Shown here: one piece after another, positions 35,746 to 44,039 of the stretch
Position numbering within the stretch: the stretch's first letter is position 1
How the letters are laid out: the number at the start of each line of letters is the position of its first letter
DNA from: CALGDE01 sp964655355
GTDB lineage: Bacteria > Cyanobacteriota > Cyanobacteriia > CACIAM-69d
DNA: 64,000 nt
Assembly: GCA_964655355.1 (NCBI GenBank)
Contig: CAZZMD010000003.1
Coordinates: forward strand, 1-64,000
Direction of reading: 5' to 3'
Made by a program: the position numbers and the translations under genes
Notes under the pieces: model-generated
What the model was told of the DNA's origin: nothing
The model's input: only the letters and a program-made list of their open reading frames with translations
Database searches by the model: none

Positions 35746-37624
35746 AAGGCTCGGTCATTTGCCAAAGTTTATTGAGTTGGTTGGCGGGGATGGAGAGGTG
35801 AAGCACATCCCCATCCCGGAGTTGGGCGTTTAAGAGGGACATCCGGCGGATTTCTTTGCCCCCTCGGGTGAGATAAAGGGGGACAAAATCAGCGATTTGG
35901 GCCGCATCTCTGACGGTTTTGCCGTGGAGAATATGGCGCGGTGTAATCAAGGTGCCCAGGGCAATCCAGAGAATATTAGACGTCAGGCCGTTGCCCAAGA
36001 TCTTGCCCCCCAGGGCGGTCGCGGCAAAGGCGGGGGCCGCTAATTCCACCGGGCTGAGGACCGAGTCTAAATCGAATACCTGTTGGGCCATCAGGGCAAA
36101 TTGGGGATTCTCTGCCCGCATGGTGGCAGGGAGTTTGGGGGCGAGGGTGCGAGCCGTTAATACGATTTCTAGGTTGGTGGTATCGTCCCCCGTCACCGCC
36201 AACAGCCCCGCCGCTTTGGCAATATTGACGGTCCCTAGGGCGTTGGGGAAGGAGGCATCGTCGATGAGAACGGGGATTTTGGCGGAGCGGATGATGTTTA
36301 AAAAGCGATTGGTGCGATCGCGCTCCAGGATCAGCACTTCATAACCGTTGCGATGCAACTCTTGGGCAATGCGGACCCCCAGAGCCCCCAAACCACAAAT
36401 AATGAAGTGGTCGCGGGTGGGGATTTGGGCAACGGCCCAAAAGCGCCGGAAGCGGCTGCCCAAAATATAGTCATTGAGCAGGGCATAGCAGATCCCGATA
36501 ATGCCCGCGCCAATCAACATCATGACCGCCGTAAAGACTTTTACGAGTTCCGGCGATCGCTCGGCCACCTGTTCTTTCCCCCCCGCCCCGGTAATCATCC
36601 CCACCGCGAAATAGAGGGCATCGATGGGGGAGGAGTCTGTGGTGCTTACGTAGATGCTGATGGAGACCAGGATGGCGACGACTAGGGCAAGGAGCGCAGC
36701 GGCCGGTTCTCCGGAGGCTTTGAAGGATCGCAACCCCGCCAGCACTTTGAACCATCGCCGCTGGAGCCCAAAGCGGACCCGATGGACCTTGGGATGACTC
36801 GCCACAATCAGGCGATCGCCCGACACGAGCCTTTGATTGGCCAGAACCGCGCCGACGAGATCGGCTTTGCGCGGCGGCAGCGGGCACTCAGTCATCACCG
36901 ATCCCCCGCCAAAATCCTCCTCCGGTATGGGCGCGTCATCTCCATAGACGTCTCCATAGGCTTCGGGCGGGGAGTCTTCAGGGGGGGCACTGGGGGCGAT
37001 CGCTTCCCCCGTTGGCGCTTGATCGGGCGGGGTGAGTTGAACGGGGAAATAGTAAATCAGCATTTTGTCATCCTCCCCCCAGATCTCCCGGAGCAATCGC
37101 CCCCGCCAAGGATGTCGCTGATGGATAAATTCCTCGTGGATGGGCCAGGTGCGCCCCGATAGAGTCAACTGCCCAATGGCCTTGCTGCCCATGGCCGCGA
37201 ACGTAAAAATAGGGGCCGCTAACGTGGACACGCTAAGGCTGGAATGATAGGGCAGGGTCTGATCCAGCCGTTCCCCGAGCTGGGCATTGAAGAGGCGATT
37301 AATCACAAAAATCTTAGGATTGAGCAGCCGAGCCTGCATCAAAATCGCTAGGTTTTCCGATTCCTTTGAACTGGCGATAATTAGCGTGCGAGCCTGACTC
37401 ACCCCCGCCCGAATTAAAGTCGTCGCAGCGCGGGGATCCCCCATCACAATGCGCTGCGTATCCGTCGGTAAGGGGCGATCGCTGATACCTGACACCTCAA
37501 TACCCTGTTGGCGCAGGAGGGAAAAAATACGATAGCCGGTGCGCCCTAAACCACATACGATCACCTGCACCGTATTGGTGTTCTTGGGAGAGAGGGACTG
37601 ATTGGGCTTGGGATTTAGAGTCAC
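35735..37624 (-). CDS. RCK-2TM-RCK channel-like protein
   Basis: A 629-residue protein. Residues 10-230 are a TrkA-N/RCK domain (VIVCGLGRTGYRIFSLLRQQG). Residues 300-390 contain two membrane helices around a pore-loop-like SPIDALYFAVGMITGAGGKE. Residues 405-600 are a second RCK domain (HFIICGLGALGVRIAQELHRNG...VTGDDTTNLEIVLTARTL) with a TrkA-C-like end. The overall plan resembles ligand-gated K+ channels, but the usual TVGYG filter is replaced by ITGAGGK. It could be an ion channel of altered selectivity or a nucleotide-gated regulator. A Pro-rich acidic insert follows the first RCK. Confidence 0.75.
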   Translation of the reverse strand: MTLNPKPNQSLSPKNTNTVQVIVCGLGRTGYRIFSLLRQQGIEVSGISDRPLPTDTQRIVMGDPRAATTLIRAGVSQARTLIIASSKESENLAILMQARLLNPKIFVINRLFNAQLGERLDQTLPYHSSLSVSTLAAPIFTFAAMGSKAIGQLTLSGRTWPIHEEFIHQRHPWRGRLLREIWGEDDKMLIYYFPVQLTPPDQAPTGEAIAPSAPPEDSPPEAYGDVYGDDAPIPEEDFGGGSVMTECPLPPRKADLVGAVLANQRLVSGDRLIVASHPKVHRVRFGLQRRWFKVLAGLRSFKASGEPAAALLALVVAILVSISIYVSTTDSSPIDALYFAVGMITGAGGKEQVAERSPELVKVFTAVMMLIGAGIIGICYALLNDYILGSRFRRFWAVAQIPTRDHFIICGLGALGVRIAQELHRNGYEVLILERDRTNRFLNIIRSAKIPVLIDDASFPNALGTVNIAKAAGLLAVTGDDTTNLEIVLTARTLAPKLPATMRAENPQFALMAQQVFDLDSVLSPVELAAPAFAATALGGKILGNGLTSNILWIALGTLITPRHILHGKTVRDAAQIADFVPLYLTRGGKEIRRMSLLNAQLRDGDVLHLSIPANQLNKLWQMTEPFKG

Positions 37625-38061
37625 GGCAGGAGGGAGAGGTGCCAGCGAGGGGATAGCGCTAACCGGCTACAGTGAGAGCGGAATAGAAAAGATTGGAACG
37701 GAAAAATCAGGACGGAGAAATCAGGACGGAAAGATCGAGCAGGCGGTTGGAAACGATACTTCCCCTAGTTAAACCGATACGGGAAAAAGTCGCAGCCTCC
37801 GGTTCGGCTTCAATCAATTTGGCAATCTGGCAATTTGGCTTCAATTAATCTCGTCCAATCTCATCAGTCGAGAATGTCGTAAATTTCTGGAATACCTGCT
37901 GGAAGGGGACTGTCAGAAAGGCTGCCCGGCCCTTCGATTTGTTCTAGCTCGCTAAAGCCTGCCCTAGGTGTCAGGTGTTACAACAGCAAACGGGGTAAGA
38001 CGGTGGGGAATCAGTCAGAAGATGTTAACGAAGTCAGTCGATACAGCAAAGGATAGTAAAC
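37625..38061. other. Spacer with a 14-bp triplicate
   Basis: Divergent promoters for the channel and the PstS-like gene must lie here. ACGGAAAAATCAGG, ACGGAGAAATCAGG and ACGGAAAGATCGAG follow in tandem at 37698-37739, and GGCAATCTGGCAATTTGGC near 37820 is a second small repeat. No gene is seen. Confidence 0.5.
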
Positions 38062-39072
38062 ATGGCACGGCAGAACAATAACAGTCCCATCGGCATGCTG
38101 GCACTGTTGATTTCCATCGGATTTTTGGGGATGGGGATGTGGTGGTTGATTGATCGTCTGGAGCTGTTCGGCCCCTCTGATGCTCCCGTCACCGTTGCCC
38201 CCGATGGGTCCCAGGCCCCCGTTGCCCCGGCCCCCAATGGTGTTCCTGATGCGGCGGGCTTGGCATCCCTTCCTTCGGCGCCGGTACCCAATGCAGCGCC
38301 TGCCCCGGCGGCCCCGGCGGCGGTTCCGGCAACATTCACATTGCCCCAATCCATTCCCCAAGGCACAACGATTCGGATTGGGGGGTCGACGAGTATGGTG
38401 CAGATCTCCCAGAGCCTTAAGCAGGCAATGGAGGGGCGATATCCAGGGGTGACGATCGCGGCGGATGCCAAGGGTTCGGGAGCTGGATTGGCGGCGATCG
38501 CCCAGGGGACGTTGGATGTGGCGGGGGTGTCTCGACCGTTGACGCCGGAGGAAAGTCAGTCGGGATTGGTGGCGGTGCCGGTGGCCAGGGATGCGATCGC
38601 GGTGGTGGTCGGTAGAGATAATCCTTTTACGGGGAGCCTGAGTCCGGAGCAGGTGGCGCAGATTTTCCAGGGGCAGATTACCAATTGGGCAGAGCTAGGG
38701 GGACCGAATCAAATCATTCGGGTGATTAATCGTCCCCCCATTAGCGGCACCCATCAGGCGTTTAAAACTGTGGTGCTGAAGGGGCAGCCCTTTGGGACGA
38801 CGGGCAATATTACGACGATGGAGCGGGATGCCACCACGCCGCTGCTGCGGGCGTTGGGGACGGATGGCATTGGCTACGCGACATCGGCGCAGGTATCGAC
38901 CCAGCAAACGGTGCGGGTGGTGCCCATTAACGGCCAGACGGTGTTCGCCGCTGAGTATCCGTTGCAGCGGGTGTTGGCCTATGCCTATCGTCAGCCGCCG
39001 AATCCGGCGGTCCAGGCATTTTTGGGGTTTGCACTGGCGGCGGAGGGTAAGCAGGCGATTTTGGGGCAGTAA
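38062..39072 (+). CDS. PstS/SphX-like substrate-binding protein, membrane-anchored
   Basis: A 336-residue protein. An N-terminal helix (GMLALLISIGFLGMGMWWL) should anchor it, followed by an Ala/Pro-rich linker of about 65 residues and a PBP-like phosphate-binding domain. Ligand-type motifs are present: IRIGGSTSMVQISQSLK, DAKGSGAGLAAIAQGTLDVAG and RPPISGTHQAFK. Relatives bind phosphate in Pst transport or serve as sensors. No pstC, pstA or pstB is adjacent. The uncleaved-looking anchor and lone position suggest a scavenging or sensory role, which is inference. Confidence 0.8.
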   Translation: MARQNNNSPIGMLALLISIGFLGMGMWWLIDRLELFGPSDAPVTVAPDGSQAPVAPAPNGVPDAAGLASLPSAPVPNAAPAPAAPAAVPATFTLPQSIPQGTTIRIGGSTSMVQISQSLKQAMEGRYPGVTIAADAKGSGAGLAAIAQGTLDVAGVSRPLTPEESQSGLVAVPVARDAIAVVVGRDNPFTGSLSPEQVAQIFQGQITNWAELGGPNQIIRVINRPPISGTHQAFKTVVLKGQPFGTTGNITTMERDATTPLLRALGTDGIGYATSAQVSTQQTVRVVPINGQTVFAAEYPLQRVLAYAYRQPPNPAVQAFLGFALAAEGKQAILGQ

Positions 39073-39160
39073 TGTCTGGCAATGAATGGGGCGAGGATTT
39101 GAGGTCCTTCGTCTCCTATGGTGACGGGGTGATTGTTGGGGATCAGCAGGGGATTAGCCA

Positions 39161-40522
39161 ATGACGGCGCGGGATCGGGTGCGAGGTCGAGTGCAACAAG
39201 ATCGAGTGCAAGATGTTTTAATTTTGTCCAATGGACCGGGGGAGGTGAGTACCTGGGTGCGCCCGGTGGTGCGATCGCTCCGGCAGATTTGGGCGAATCA
39301 TCCTGCTGCGCCGCCTTTGCGGATTTCTGTGGTGCTCTCCCCCTGTTCCCATGCCATGGGGACGGAAAAACGCATGGTCGAAACCTTTCCGGAGGTGGAT
39401 CGGGTTCAGGGACCGGAGGATTTTTGGCGGTTTTTGTTGCGGGGTAAGACGGCGGACGGGTGGGACTGGAGCGATCGCGGTTTAGTCCTGTTTCTGGGCG
39501 GGGATCAGTTTTTTTCGGTGGTGATTGGTCGGCGGCTGGGCTATCGGATCCTGACCTATGGGGAGCGGGAGGTGCGATGGTTACGGTGGATTGATGGGGC
39601 GGCGATCGCTCACCGTAATGTGGCCCCTGCAGGGGATCAACCGAATAAAATCCGCTGGGTGGGGGATTTGATGGTGGATGCGGCCCAGACGCCGTTATCG
39701 GATGCGGTGACGGCTGAGTCTTTGGGCGATCGCTTACCGGATGGTTGTTTTGATGGTGATCCCGAGTCGGTGGACTGGGTGGGGTTATTGCCGGGATCGA
39801 AGGCGGCGAAATTAATGCAGGGGGTGCCGTTAGTTTTGGCGACGGCGGCGGTGCTGGAGCGATCGCGTCCCAATGTGCGGTGCATTATTCCCGTTGCGCC
39901 GACGTTATCTCTGACGGAATTGGCTTGCTATGGCGATCGCGCCCATAATCCCATCCTGGACAAGTTGGGGAATGTGGCGGCGCGGCTAGTGATCCCCGAG
40001 GATGAAGCAAAATTACCCTATTTGGAGACGGAGACGGGGGGGCGGGTTTATCTGTGGCAGCGATCACCGGCCTATGATTTGTTGCAGCATTGCGCCGTTT
40101 GTTTGACGACGGTGGGGGCGAATACGGCGGAGTTGGGGGCGTTGGCAGTGCCGATGGTGGTGATTTTGCCGACTCAGCAGTTGGATGCCATGCGGGCGTG
40201 GGATGGGATTCCGGGATTGTTGGCACAGTTGCCGGGGGTGGGCCCGTTGATTGCGCGGTTGATTAATCAGCAGGCAATCAAACGGTTGGGGCTATTGTCC
40301 TGGCCGAATATTTGGGCGCAGGAGGCGATCGTGCCGGAGTTGGTGGGGAAGTTAACGCCGGAGGATTTGGCGGCGGCGCTGATGCCTTGGATTGAGGACC
40401 GGGATAAAAATCAGGTCCTGCGCGATCGCCTGCGAGCGGTTTGCGGACAGGCGGGAGCGTCAGAGAAAATTGCCCAATGGAGCTATGAGCTGCTAAGTGG
40501 CAAACAGTCCATCGCAGATTAA
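39161..40522 (+). CDS. LpxB-related glycosyltransferase-like protein
   Basis: A 453-residue protein with a GGGG box before ATG 39161. It starts with QDVLILSNGPGEVSTWVRPV, contains LLPGSKAAKLMQGVPLVLATA (a GPGS-like turn common to LpxB-type folds) and CLTTVGANTAELGALAVPMVV near the C-terminus. Cyanobacteria encode this LpxB-related family next to or apart from true LpxB. The true substrate is unknown. Its TAA stop (40520-40522) overlaps the stop of xseA (40519-40521) on the other strand. Confidence 0.78.
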   Translation: MTARDRVRGRVQQDRVQDVLILSNGPGEVSTWVRPVVRSLRQIWANHPAAPPLRISVVLSPCSHAMGTEKRMVETFPEVDRVQGPEDFWRFLLRGKTADGWDWSDRGLVLFLGGDQFFSVVIGRRLGYRILTYGEREVRWLRWIDGAAIAHRNVAPAGDQPNKIRWVGDLMVDAAQTPLSDAVTAESLGDRLPDGCFDGDPESVDWVGLLPGSKAAKLMQGVPLVLATAAVLERSRPNVRCIIPVAPTLSLTELACYGDRAHNPILDKLGNVAARLVIPEDEAKLPYLETETGGRVYLWQRSPAYDLLQHCAVCLTTVGANTAELGALAVPMVVILPTQQLDAMRAWDGIPGLLAQLPGVGPLIARLINQQAIKRLGLLSWPNIWAQEAIVPELVGKLTPEDLAAALMPWIEDRDKNQVLRDRLRAVCGQAGASEKIAQWSYELLSGKQSIAD

Positions 40523-41778
40523 TTTTCTTCGTCTTCGAGCACTTGTACGCGTAGGGAGCCGGAGCGTAGTTGAATCTCCAAAACGGTTCCGGGCTGCACG
40601 GTGTCTGCATCTCGGATGATCGCCCCGTCTCCATCGCGAACCACTGCAAATCCTCGCTGTAAGACCTGGCTTGGATTGAGGGCGTCCAATTGTTTGCGAA
40701 GGGCGTCGTGGTGTTGTTTGACGCGATTTTGTTTGGTTTGGATGGCGCGAATTAGGCGCGATCGCAGTCGTTCCCATCGTTCCCGTTCCTGCTGTAATTT
40801 CCGGTCCGGGCGTAGTTGATGGAGCCGCTGCTGTTGTCGCATCAGGGTTTGGCGTTCCAGCTCCATGCGATCCGCCCAGATTTGTAGGAGCGATCGCCGG
40901 CGATGATGGTGAGCTTCCTGCCAATCGGCTAACGCCGGGACAACCATTTCCGCCGCTGCTGTGGGGGTATGGGCCGCCTGATCCGCCACCCAATCGGCTA
41001 AGGATTGATCCCGTTGGTGACCGATGCCCGTCAAAACTGGGATCGGACAACTGGCGATCGCCCTTACGAGGCCTTCATCGTTAAAACATTCCAAGTCCTC
41101 CGATGCGCCGCCCCCCCGCGCCAGCACAATCACCGCCGCGCGATTGTCCGCCACCACCCGCTCTAGGGCCGCAATAATACTCGCCGGGGCGCGATCGCCC
41201 TGGACTGTTGCCGGGGAAAGTAATACGTGTAATCCTGGCGATCGCTGATTTAGGGTGCGCTGAATATCCCCCCATGCCGCCGCGGTTTCCGAGGTGATCA
41301 CCGCAATAATCTTTGGATTTTGGGGCAGCGGGCGTTTACGGTCGTCATCGAATAACCCTTCCCGTTCCAGGCGATCGCGCAACTGCTTGAATCGTAGCGC
41401 CTGAAGTCCCGCCCCCTCCGGCATAATCTGCCACACCATCATGCGGTAAACACTGCGCCCCGCATAAATCCCCACCTGTCCCAGTGCCACCACGCGATCG
41501 CCCTTCTGGGGGATGTAGCCTAATTTTGACACCTGTGATCGCCACACCACACAGGACAAGGTTTGCTTTGGATTATCAGGATCTGCCAGGGTTATGTAGA
41601 GACCCGAGGCATGATCATTACAGGAACTGACCTCCCCCTCCACCCAAAGGCGCTGTAGCTGAGGATTTTCACCAATCAACGCCCCTAAATAATCCGTCAA
41701 ACCGCCAACCGTAACCACCCCATCGGCAAAAATGGACGCCTCCCACTCCCCCTCAACTGCCAGCGATCGCTCAGTCAT
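40519..41778 (-). CDS. xseA: Exodeoxyribonuclease VII large subunit
   Basis: The start is set at ATG 41778 (MTERSLAVEGEWEASIF), giving 419 residues. An N-terminal OB-fold (LWVEGEVSSCNDHASGLYITL) leads to the catalytic core (IAVITSETAAAWGDIQRTLNQRSP, VIVLARGGGASEDLECFNDEGLVRAIASCPIPV, GIGHQRDQSLAD), and then a coiled-coil arm rich in Arg/Gln. XseA with XseB degrades single-stranded DNA in repair. xseB is not adjacent and I did not find it in the window. It is convergent, by overlapping stops, with the LpxB-related gene. Confidence 0.93.
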   Translation of the reverse strand: MTERSLAVEGEWEASIFADGVVTVGGLTDYLGALIGENPQLQRLWVEGEVSSCNDHASGLYITLADPDNPKQTLSCVVWRSQVSKLGYIPQKGDRVVALGQVGIYAGRSVYRMMVWQIMPEGAGLQALRFKQLRDRLEREGLFDDDRKRPLPQNPKIIAVITSETAAAWGDIQRTLNQRSPGLHVLLSPATVQGDRAPASIIAALERVVADNRAAVIVLARGGGASEDLECFNDEGLVRAIASCPIPVLTGIGHQRDQSLADWVADQAAHTPTAAAEMVVPALADWQEAHHHRRRSLLQIWADRMELERQTLMRQQQRLHQLRPDRKLQQERERWERLRSRLIRAIQTKQNRVKQHHDALRKQLDALNPSQVLQRGFAVVRDGDGAIIRDADTVQPGTVLEIQLRSGSLRVQVLEDEEN

Positions 41779-41849
41779 ACCCGACTCACTTAAATAGAGT
41801 ACATAAATCAAATCATAGCAGATACCCAAAACCCAATAAAAAAGGGATT

Positions 41850-41895
41850 CCCAAGGGTCATTGACCCTTGGGTGGGGTCAGGGGCAAAGCCCCTG
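41850..41895. repeat. Paired perfect hairpins in the xseA-DUF2237 spacer
   Basis: CCCAAGGGTCA and TGACCCTTGGG (41850-41872) form a stem with almost no loop. CAGGGGC-AAA-GCCCCTG (41879-41895) forms a second. AGGGGCAAAGCCCCT-type palindromes are familiar as dispersed repeats in cyanobacterial genomes. The spacer lies between divergent genes, so termination is not the obvious role. Confidence 0.6.
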
Positions 41896-41932
41896 GAAGG
41901 GATTAGCATAGATCCAGTCATCCAACCCAACC

Positions 41933-42319
41933 ATGCCTTCTACCAACGGTTCATCCCCCTCCCAAAACGTCCTAGGCACCCCCCTTCAACCCTGTAGCAC
42001 CGACCCCATGACCGGCTTCTTCCGGGATGGCTGCTGCGAAACCGGCCCCATGGACCTCGGCCGCCACGTCGTCTGTGCCCAAGTCACCGCCGAATTTCTG
42101 GACTACACCAAAACCCAAGGCAACGACCTAAGCACCCCGATTCCCGACTACAACTTCCCCGGCCTCAAACCCGGCGATCGCTGGTGCTTGTGTGCCTCCC
42201 GCTGGAAAGAAGCCTTAGAGGCCGGCGTTGCTCCTCCGATTGTCCTTGCGTCCACCCATGCCGCAGCCCTTAAAATTGTCACCCTAGACGAACTCCAACA
42301 AAACGCCATCAACCCATGA
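41933..42319 (+). CDS. DUF2237 family protein
   Basis: A 128-residue soluble protein with the DUF2237 pattern: NVLGTPLQPCSTDPMTGFFRDGCC, HVVCAQVTAEFLDYTKTQGND, GLKPGDRWCLCASRWKEAL and APPIVLASTHAAAL. Conserved Cys pairs suggest metal or redox chemistry, but the family has no established function. Its TGA stop overlaps the ATG of the next small gene in an ATGA arrangement, a sign of translational coupling. Confidence 0.82.
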   Translation: MPSTNGSSPSQNVLGTPLQPCSTDPMTGFFRDGCCETGPMDLGRHVVCAQVTAEFLDYTKTQGNDLSTPIPDYNFPGLKPGDRWCLCASRWKEALEAGVAPPIVLASTHAAALKIVTLDELQQNAINP

Positions 42320-42459
42320 TTGATCCCATGCTGAAAATCTTGGCAGAACTCGCCTCCCCCGCCATGGATTGGGTGTTGGGGGGCATTGCGATCGCGATTC
42401 TTCTGGGGGGACTGTGGATGTTGGCAGGGGGCATCCGGGAAATGAACAAAGAAGATTAA
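42316..42459 (+). CDS. 47-residue single-pass membrane peptide
   Basis: The frame starts at ATG 42316, overlapping the stop of the DUF2237 gene by ATGA. The product has a short amphipathic start (MIDPMLKILAELASPAMDW), one strongly hydrophobic helix (VLGGIAIAILLGGLWMLAGG) and a charged end (IREMNKED). The overlap and composition make it a likely real gene. I know no named family. It may help or regulate neighbouring membrane proteins. Confidence 0.55.
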   Translation: MIDPMLKILAELASPAMDWVLGGIAIAILLGGLWMLAGGIREMNKED

Positions 42460-42526
42460 GGATAATTTTGAGCATCATTTCAACTGCCCCAATCCAATCG
42501 ACTATTCGAAACTGAGGTGAATCACC

Positions 42527-42901
42527 ATGGCCGTATCCATCAATCCCGCCCCTTTCTGGGCCACCATCATCAATGGCATTGTGCTGATTGCTTGCAGTGT
42601 GTGGGCCTATGCCGGGGGAGATAGCTCACCCATGGCGCTGATTCCCGCCGGTTTTGGCATCGGTTTCCTAGCCCTGTCCCCCGGCGTTAAAACCTATAAC
42701 AAGGCGATCGCCCATATCGTCGTATTGCTGGCCCTGGTTACCGTTGCAGCGCTGGTGCCCCCCCTACTGATGATGATTAATCTGGGTAAAGGGATTGGCA
42801 TTTTTCGCGTTGGGTTGATGATGACCACGTCCCTGGTGGCGATGGGGTTTTATATCAAAAGTTTTGTGGATGCCCGGCGATCACGATCGGTTTCCAGCTA
42901 G
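42527..42901 (+). CDS. Small multi-pass membrane protein
   Basis: A 124-residue protein with GAGGTG 7 bases before ATG 42527. Four hydrophobic segments (about 10-30, 37-52, 60-80 and 88-110) and a basic C-terminus (DARRSRSVSS). The Gly-rich FWATIINGIVLIACSVWAY and PAGFGIGFLALSPGVKTYN suggest a compact helical bundle, broadly like TMEM14-type proteins, but I am not sure of the family. It begins a run of four small membrane-linked genes to 44690 on the same strand. Confidence 0.7.
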   Translation: MAVSINPAPFWATIINGIVLIACSVWAYAGGDSSPMALIPAGFGIGFLALSPGVKTYNKAIAHIVVLLALVTVAALVPPLLMMINLGKGIGIFRVGLMMTTSLVAMGFYIKSFVDARRSRSVSS

Positions 42902-42921
42902 CGTATTTTCCAGCTAACGTC
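42891..42921. repeat. 15-bp duplication spanning a stop codon
   Basis: TTTCCAGCTAGCGTA (42891-42905) recurs as TTTCCAGCTAACGTC (42907-42921), period 16. The TAG in the first copy is the stop codon of the preceding gene; the second copy has TAA in the same place. Confidence 0.8.
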
Positions 42922-42957
42922 TCTCAGATGTGGTAGGTCTTAAGGGAGGATTAGCGC

Positions 42958-43311
42958 GTGGCAGGGGAACCCATGGCGATCGCGGTCATTGTAATTAACG
43001 GAATTCTGGCGATTTTTTGTTTGATCGTCGCATTTTACGGTTGGCAACTGCGACAGGCACTCCAGGAAGTGACCCGCTCCCTGACCATTGCCGAACGGGC
43101 AACCCATGGGGTTTTGGGGAATGCGCCGGAGGGCGTCATGATCGGCCAAGGGGGCGTGGCGTGGCTGCGGGATGTATTGCAGGAGCAGGGAGAACAAATG
43201 TCACCGGCGATCGCCCGCCTTCAGCAAAGTTTGACCCTATTGGTGTGGATTACCAACCGATGGTCTCGCGTGCGCCAGTCATCCCAACGCTCTCGCGCTT
43301 CCCGGCGTTAG
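42958..43311 (+). CDS. Small membrane-anchored protein, GTG start
   Basis: A 117-residue protein starting at GTG 42958, supported by GGGAGG 8 bases upstream. One N-terminal membrane helix (AIAVIVINGILAIFCLIVAFYGW) is followed by an amphipathic coiled stretch and a basic tail (RVRQSSQRSRASRR). It resembles the DUF948-like gene at 44040 in plan. The YtxH-like gene follows 140 bases later. Function unknown. Confidence 0.7.
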   Translation: MAGEPMAIAVIVINGILAIFCLIVAFYGWQLRQALQEVTRSLTIAERATHGVLGNAPEGVMIGQGGVAWLRDVLQEQGEQMSPAIARLQQSLTLLVWITNRWSRVRQSSQRSRASRR

Positions 43312-43451
43312 GGGACGTTTGCAGGGAAGGGCTGCGATGGTTTGGTTGCGGCGGTCGGGGTAACCCTCCCATGGCCGACCATGATTGGTATACCAGTGGC
43401 AGCTTATTGATGTCATCCTATAGGTCGGACGGTTGTTGAGGGAGAGAAGCC

Positions 43452-43922
43452 ATGGCCCGCAAGAAATCAGGATTTGGAGCATTCGCCGGCGGGGTGTTGG
43501 CAGGGGCGGCTTTGGGAACGGTGGCGGGAATATTCTTTGCGCCCCGGCGAGGTAAGGAAACCCGACGACTCACCCGGCGAGTGGTGGAAAAGTCGATGGA
43601 TGCGTTGCCGGAATTGGCGGAAGATGTAGCCAGTACGGCTCAGGTGCAAGCGACCCGGTTATCTGGGGTGGCGGCGGAGCGATTGTTGGAAACCTTGGAA
43701 CGGCTGCGGGTGGCGGCGGCGGCGGGGATTGCGGCCAGTCAGGCGATCGCCCTGGCGACGGATGAGGATGATGACCCCGTCGATTGGGAGGAGCCCACCT
43801 GGGACGGCAACGAAGCCACGGGGCCCCAATCTCCCTATGGGCCAACCCCGGACTCGACGCCTCCGGTGGAGGCGGATCGCACCTCGCGGACTAATATGGT
43901 GATGCAATCCCATCAGCCGTAG
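43452..43922 (+). CDS. YtxH-like membrane protein
   Basis: A 156-residue protein with GGGAGAG before ATG 43452. The YtxH pattern is clear: FGAFAGGVLAGAALGTVAGIFFAPRRGKETR, a glycine-rich membrane segment followed by a basic turn. A helical region (ALPELAEDVASTAQV...) and a disordered acidic/Pro tail follow. YtxH-type proteins are stress-related in firmicutes; the cyanobacterial role is not known. It lies between two other one-helix genes in the same direction. Confidence 0.75.
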   Translation: MARKKSGFGAFAGGVLAGAALGTVAGIFFAPRRGKETRRLTRRVVEKSMDALPELAEDVASTAQVQATRLSGVAAERLLETLERLRVAAAAGIAASQAIALATDEDDDPVDWEEPTWDGNEATGPQSPYGPTPDSTPPVEADRTSRTNMVMQSHQP

Positions 43923-43944
43923 CTAGCGGGCTGTCGCTTTGACA

Positions 43945-43992
43945 GGGCATAAGCTCTAGCGGGGCATAAGCTCTGGCGGGGCATCGCTAGCG
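43945..43992. repeat. 17-bp tandem repeat
   Basis: GGGCATAAGCTCTAGCG (43945-43961) is followed by GGGCATAAGCTCTGGCG (43962-43978) and a shortened third copy, GGGCATCGCTAGCG (43979-43992), in the spacer after the YtxH-like gene. Confidence 0.8.
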
Positions 43993-44039
43993 CAACAACG
44001 CAGGCGGGGGTAAGGCGTAGGCAAGGGGCGAGAACAAGC

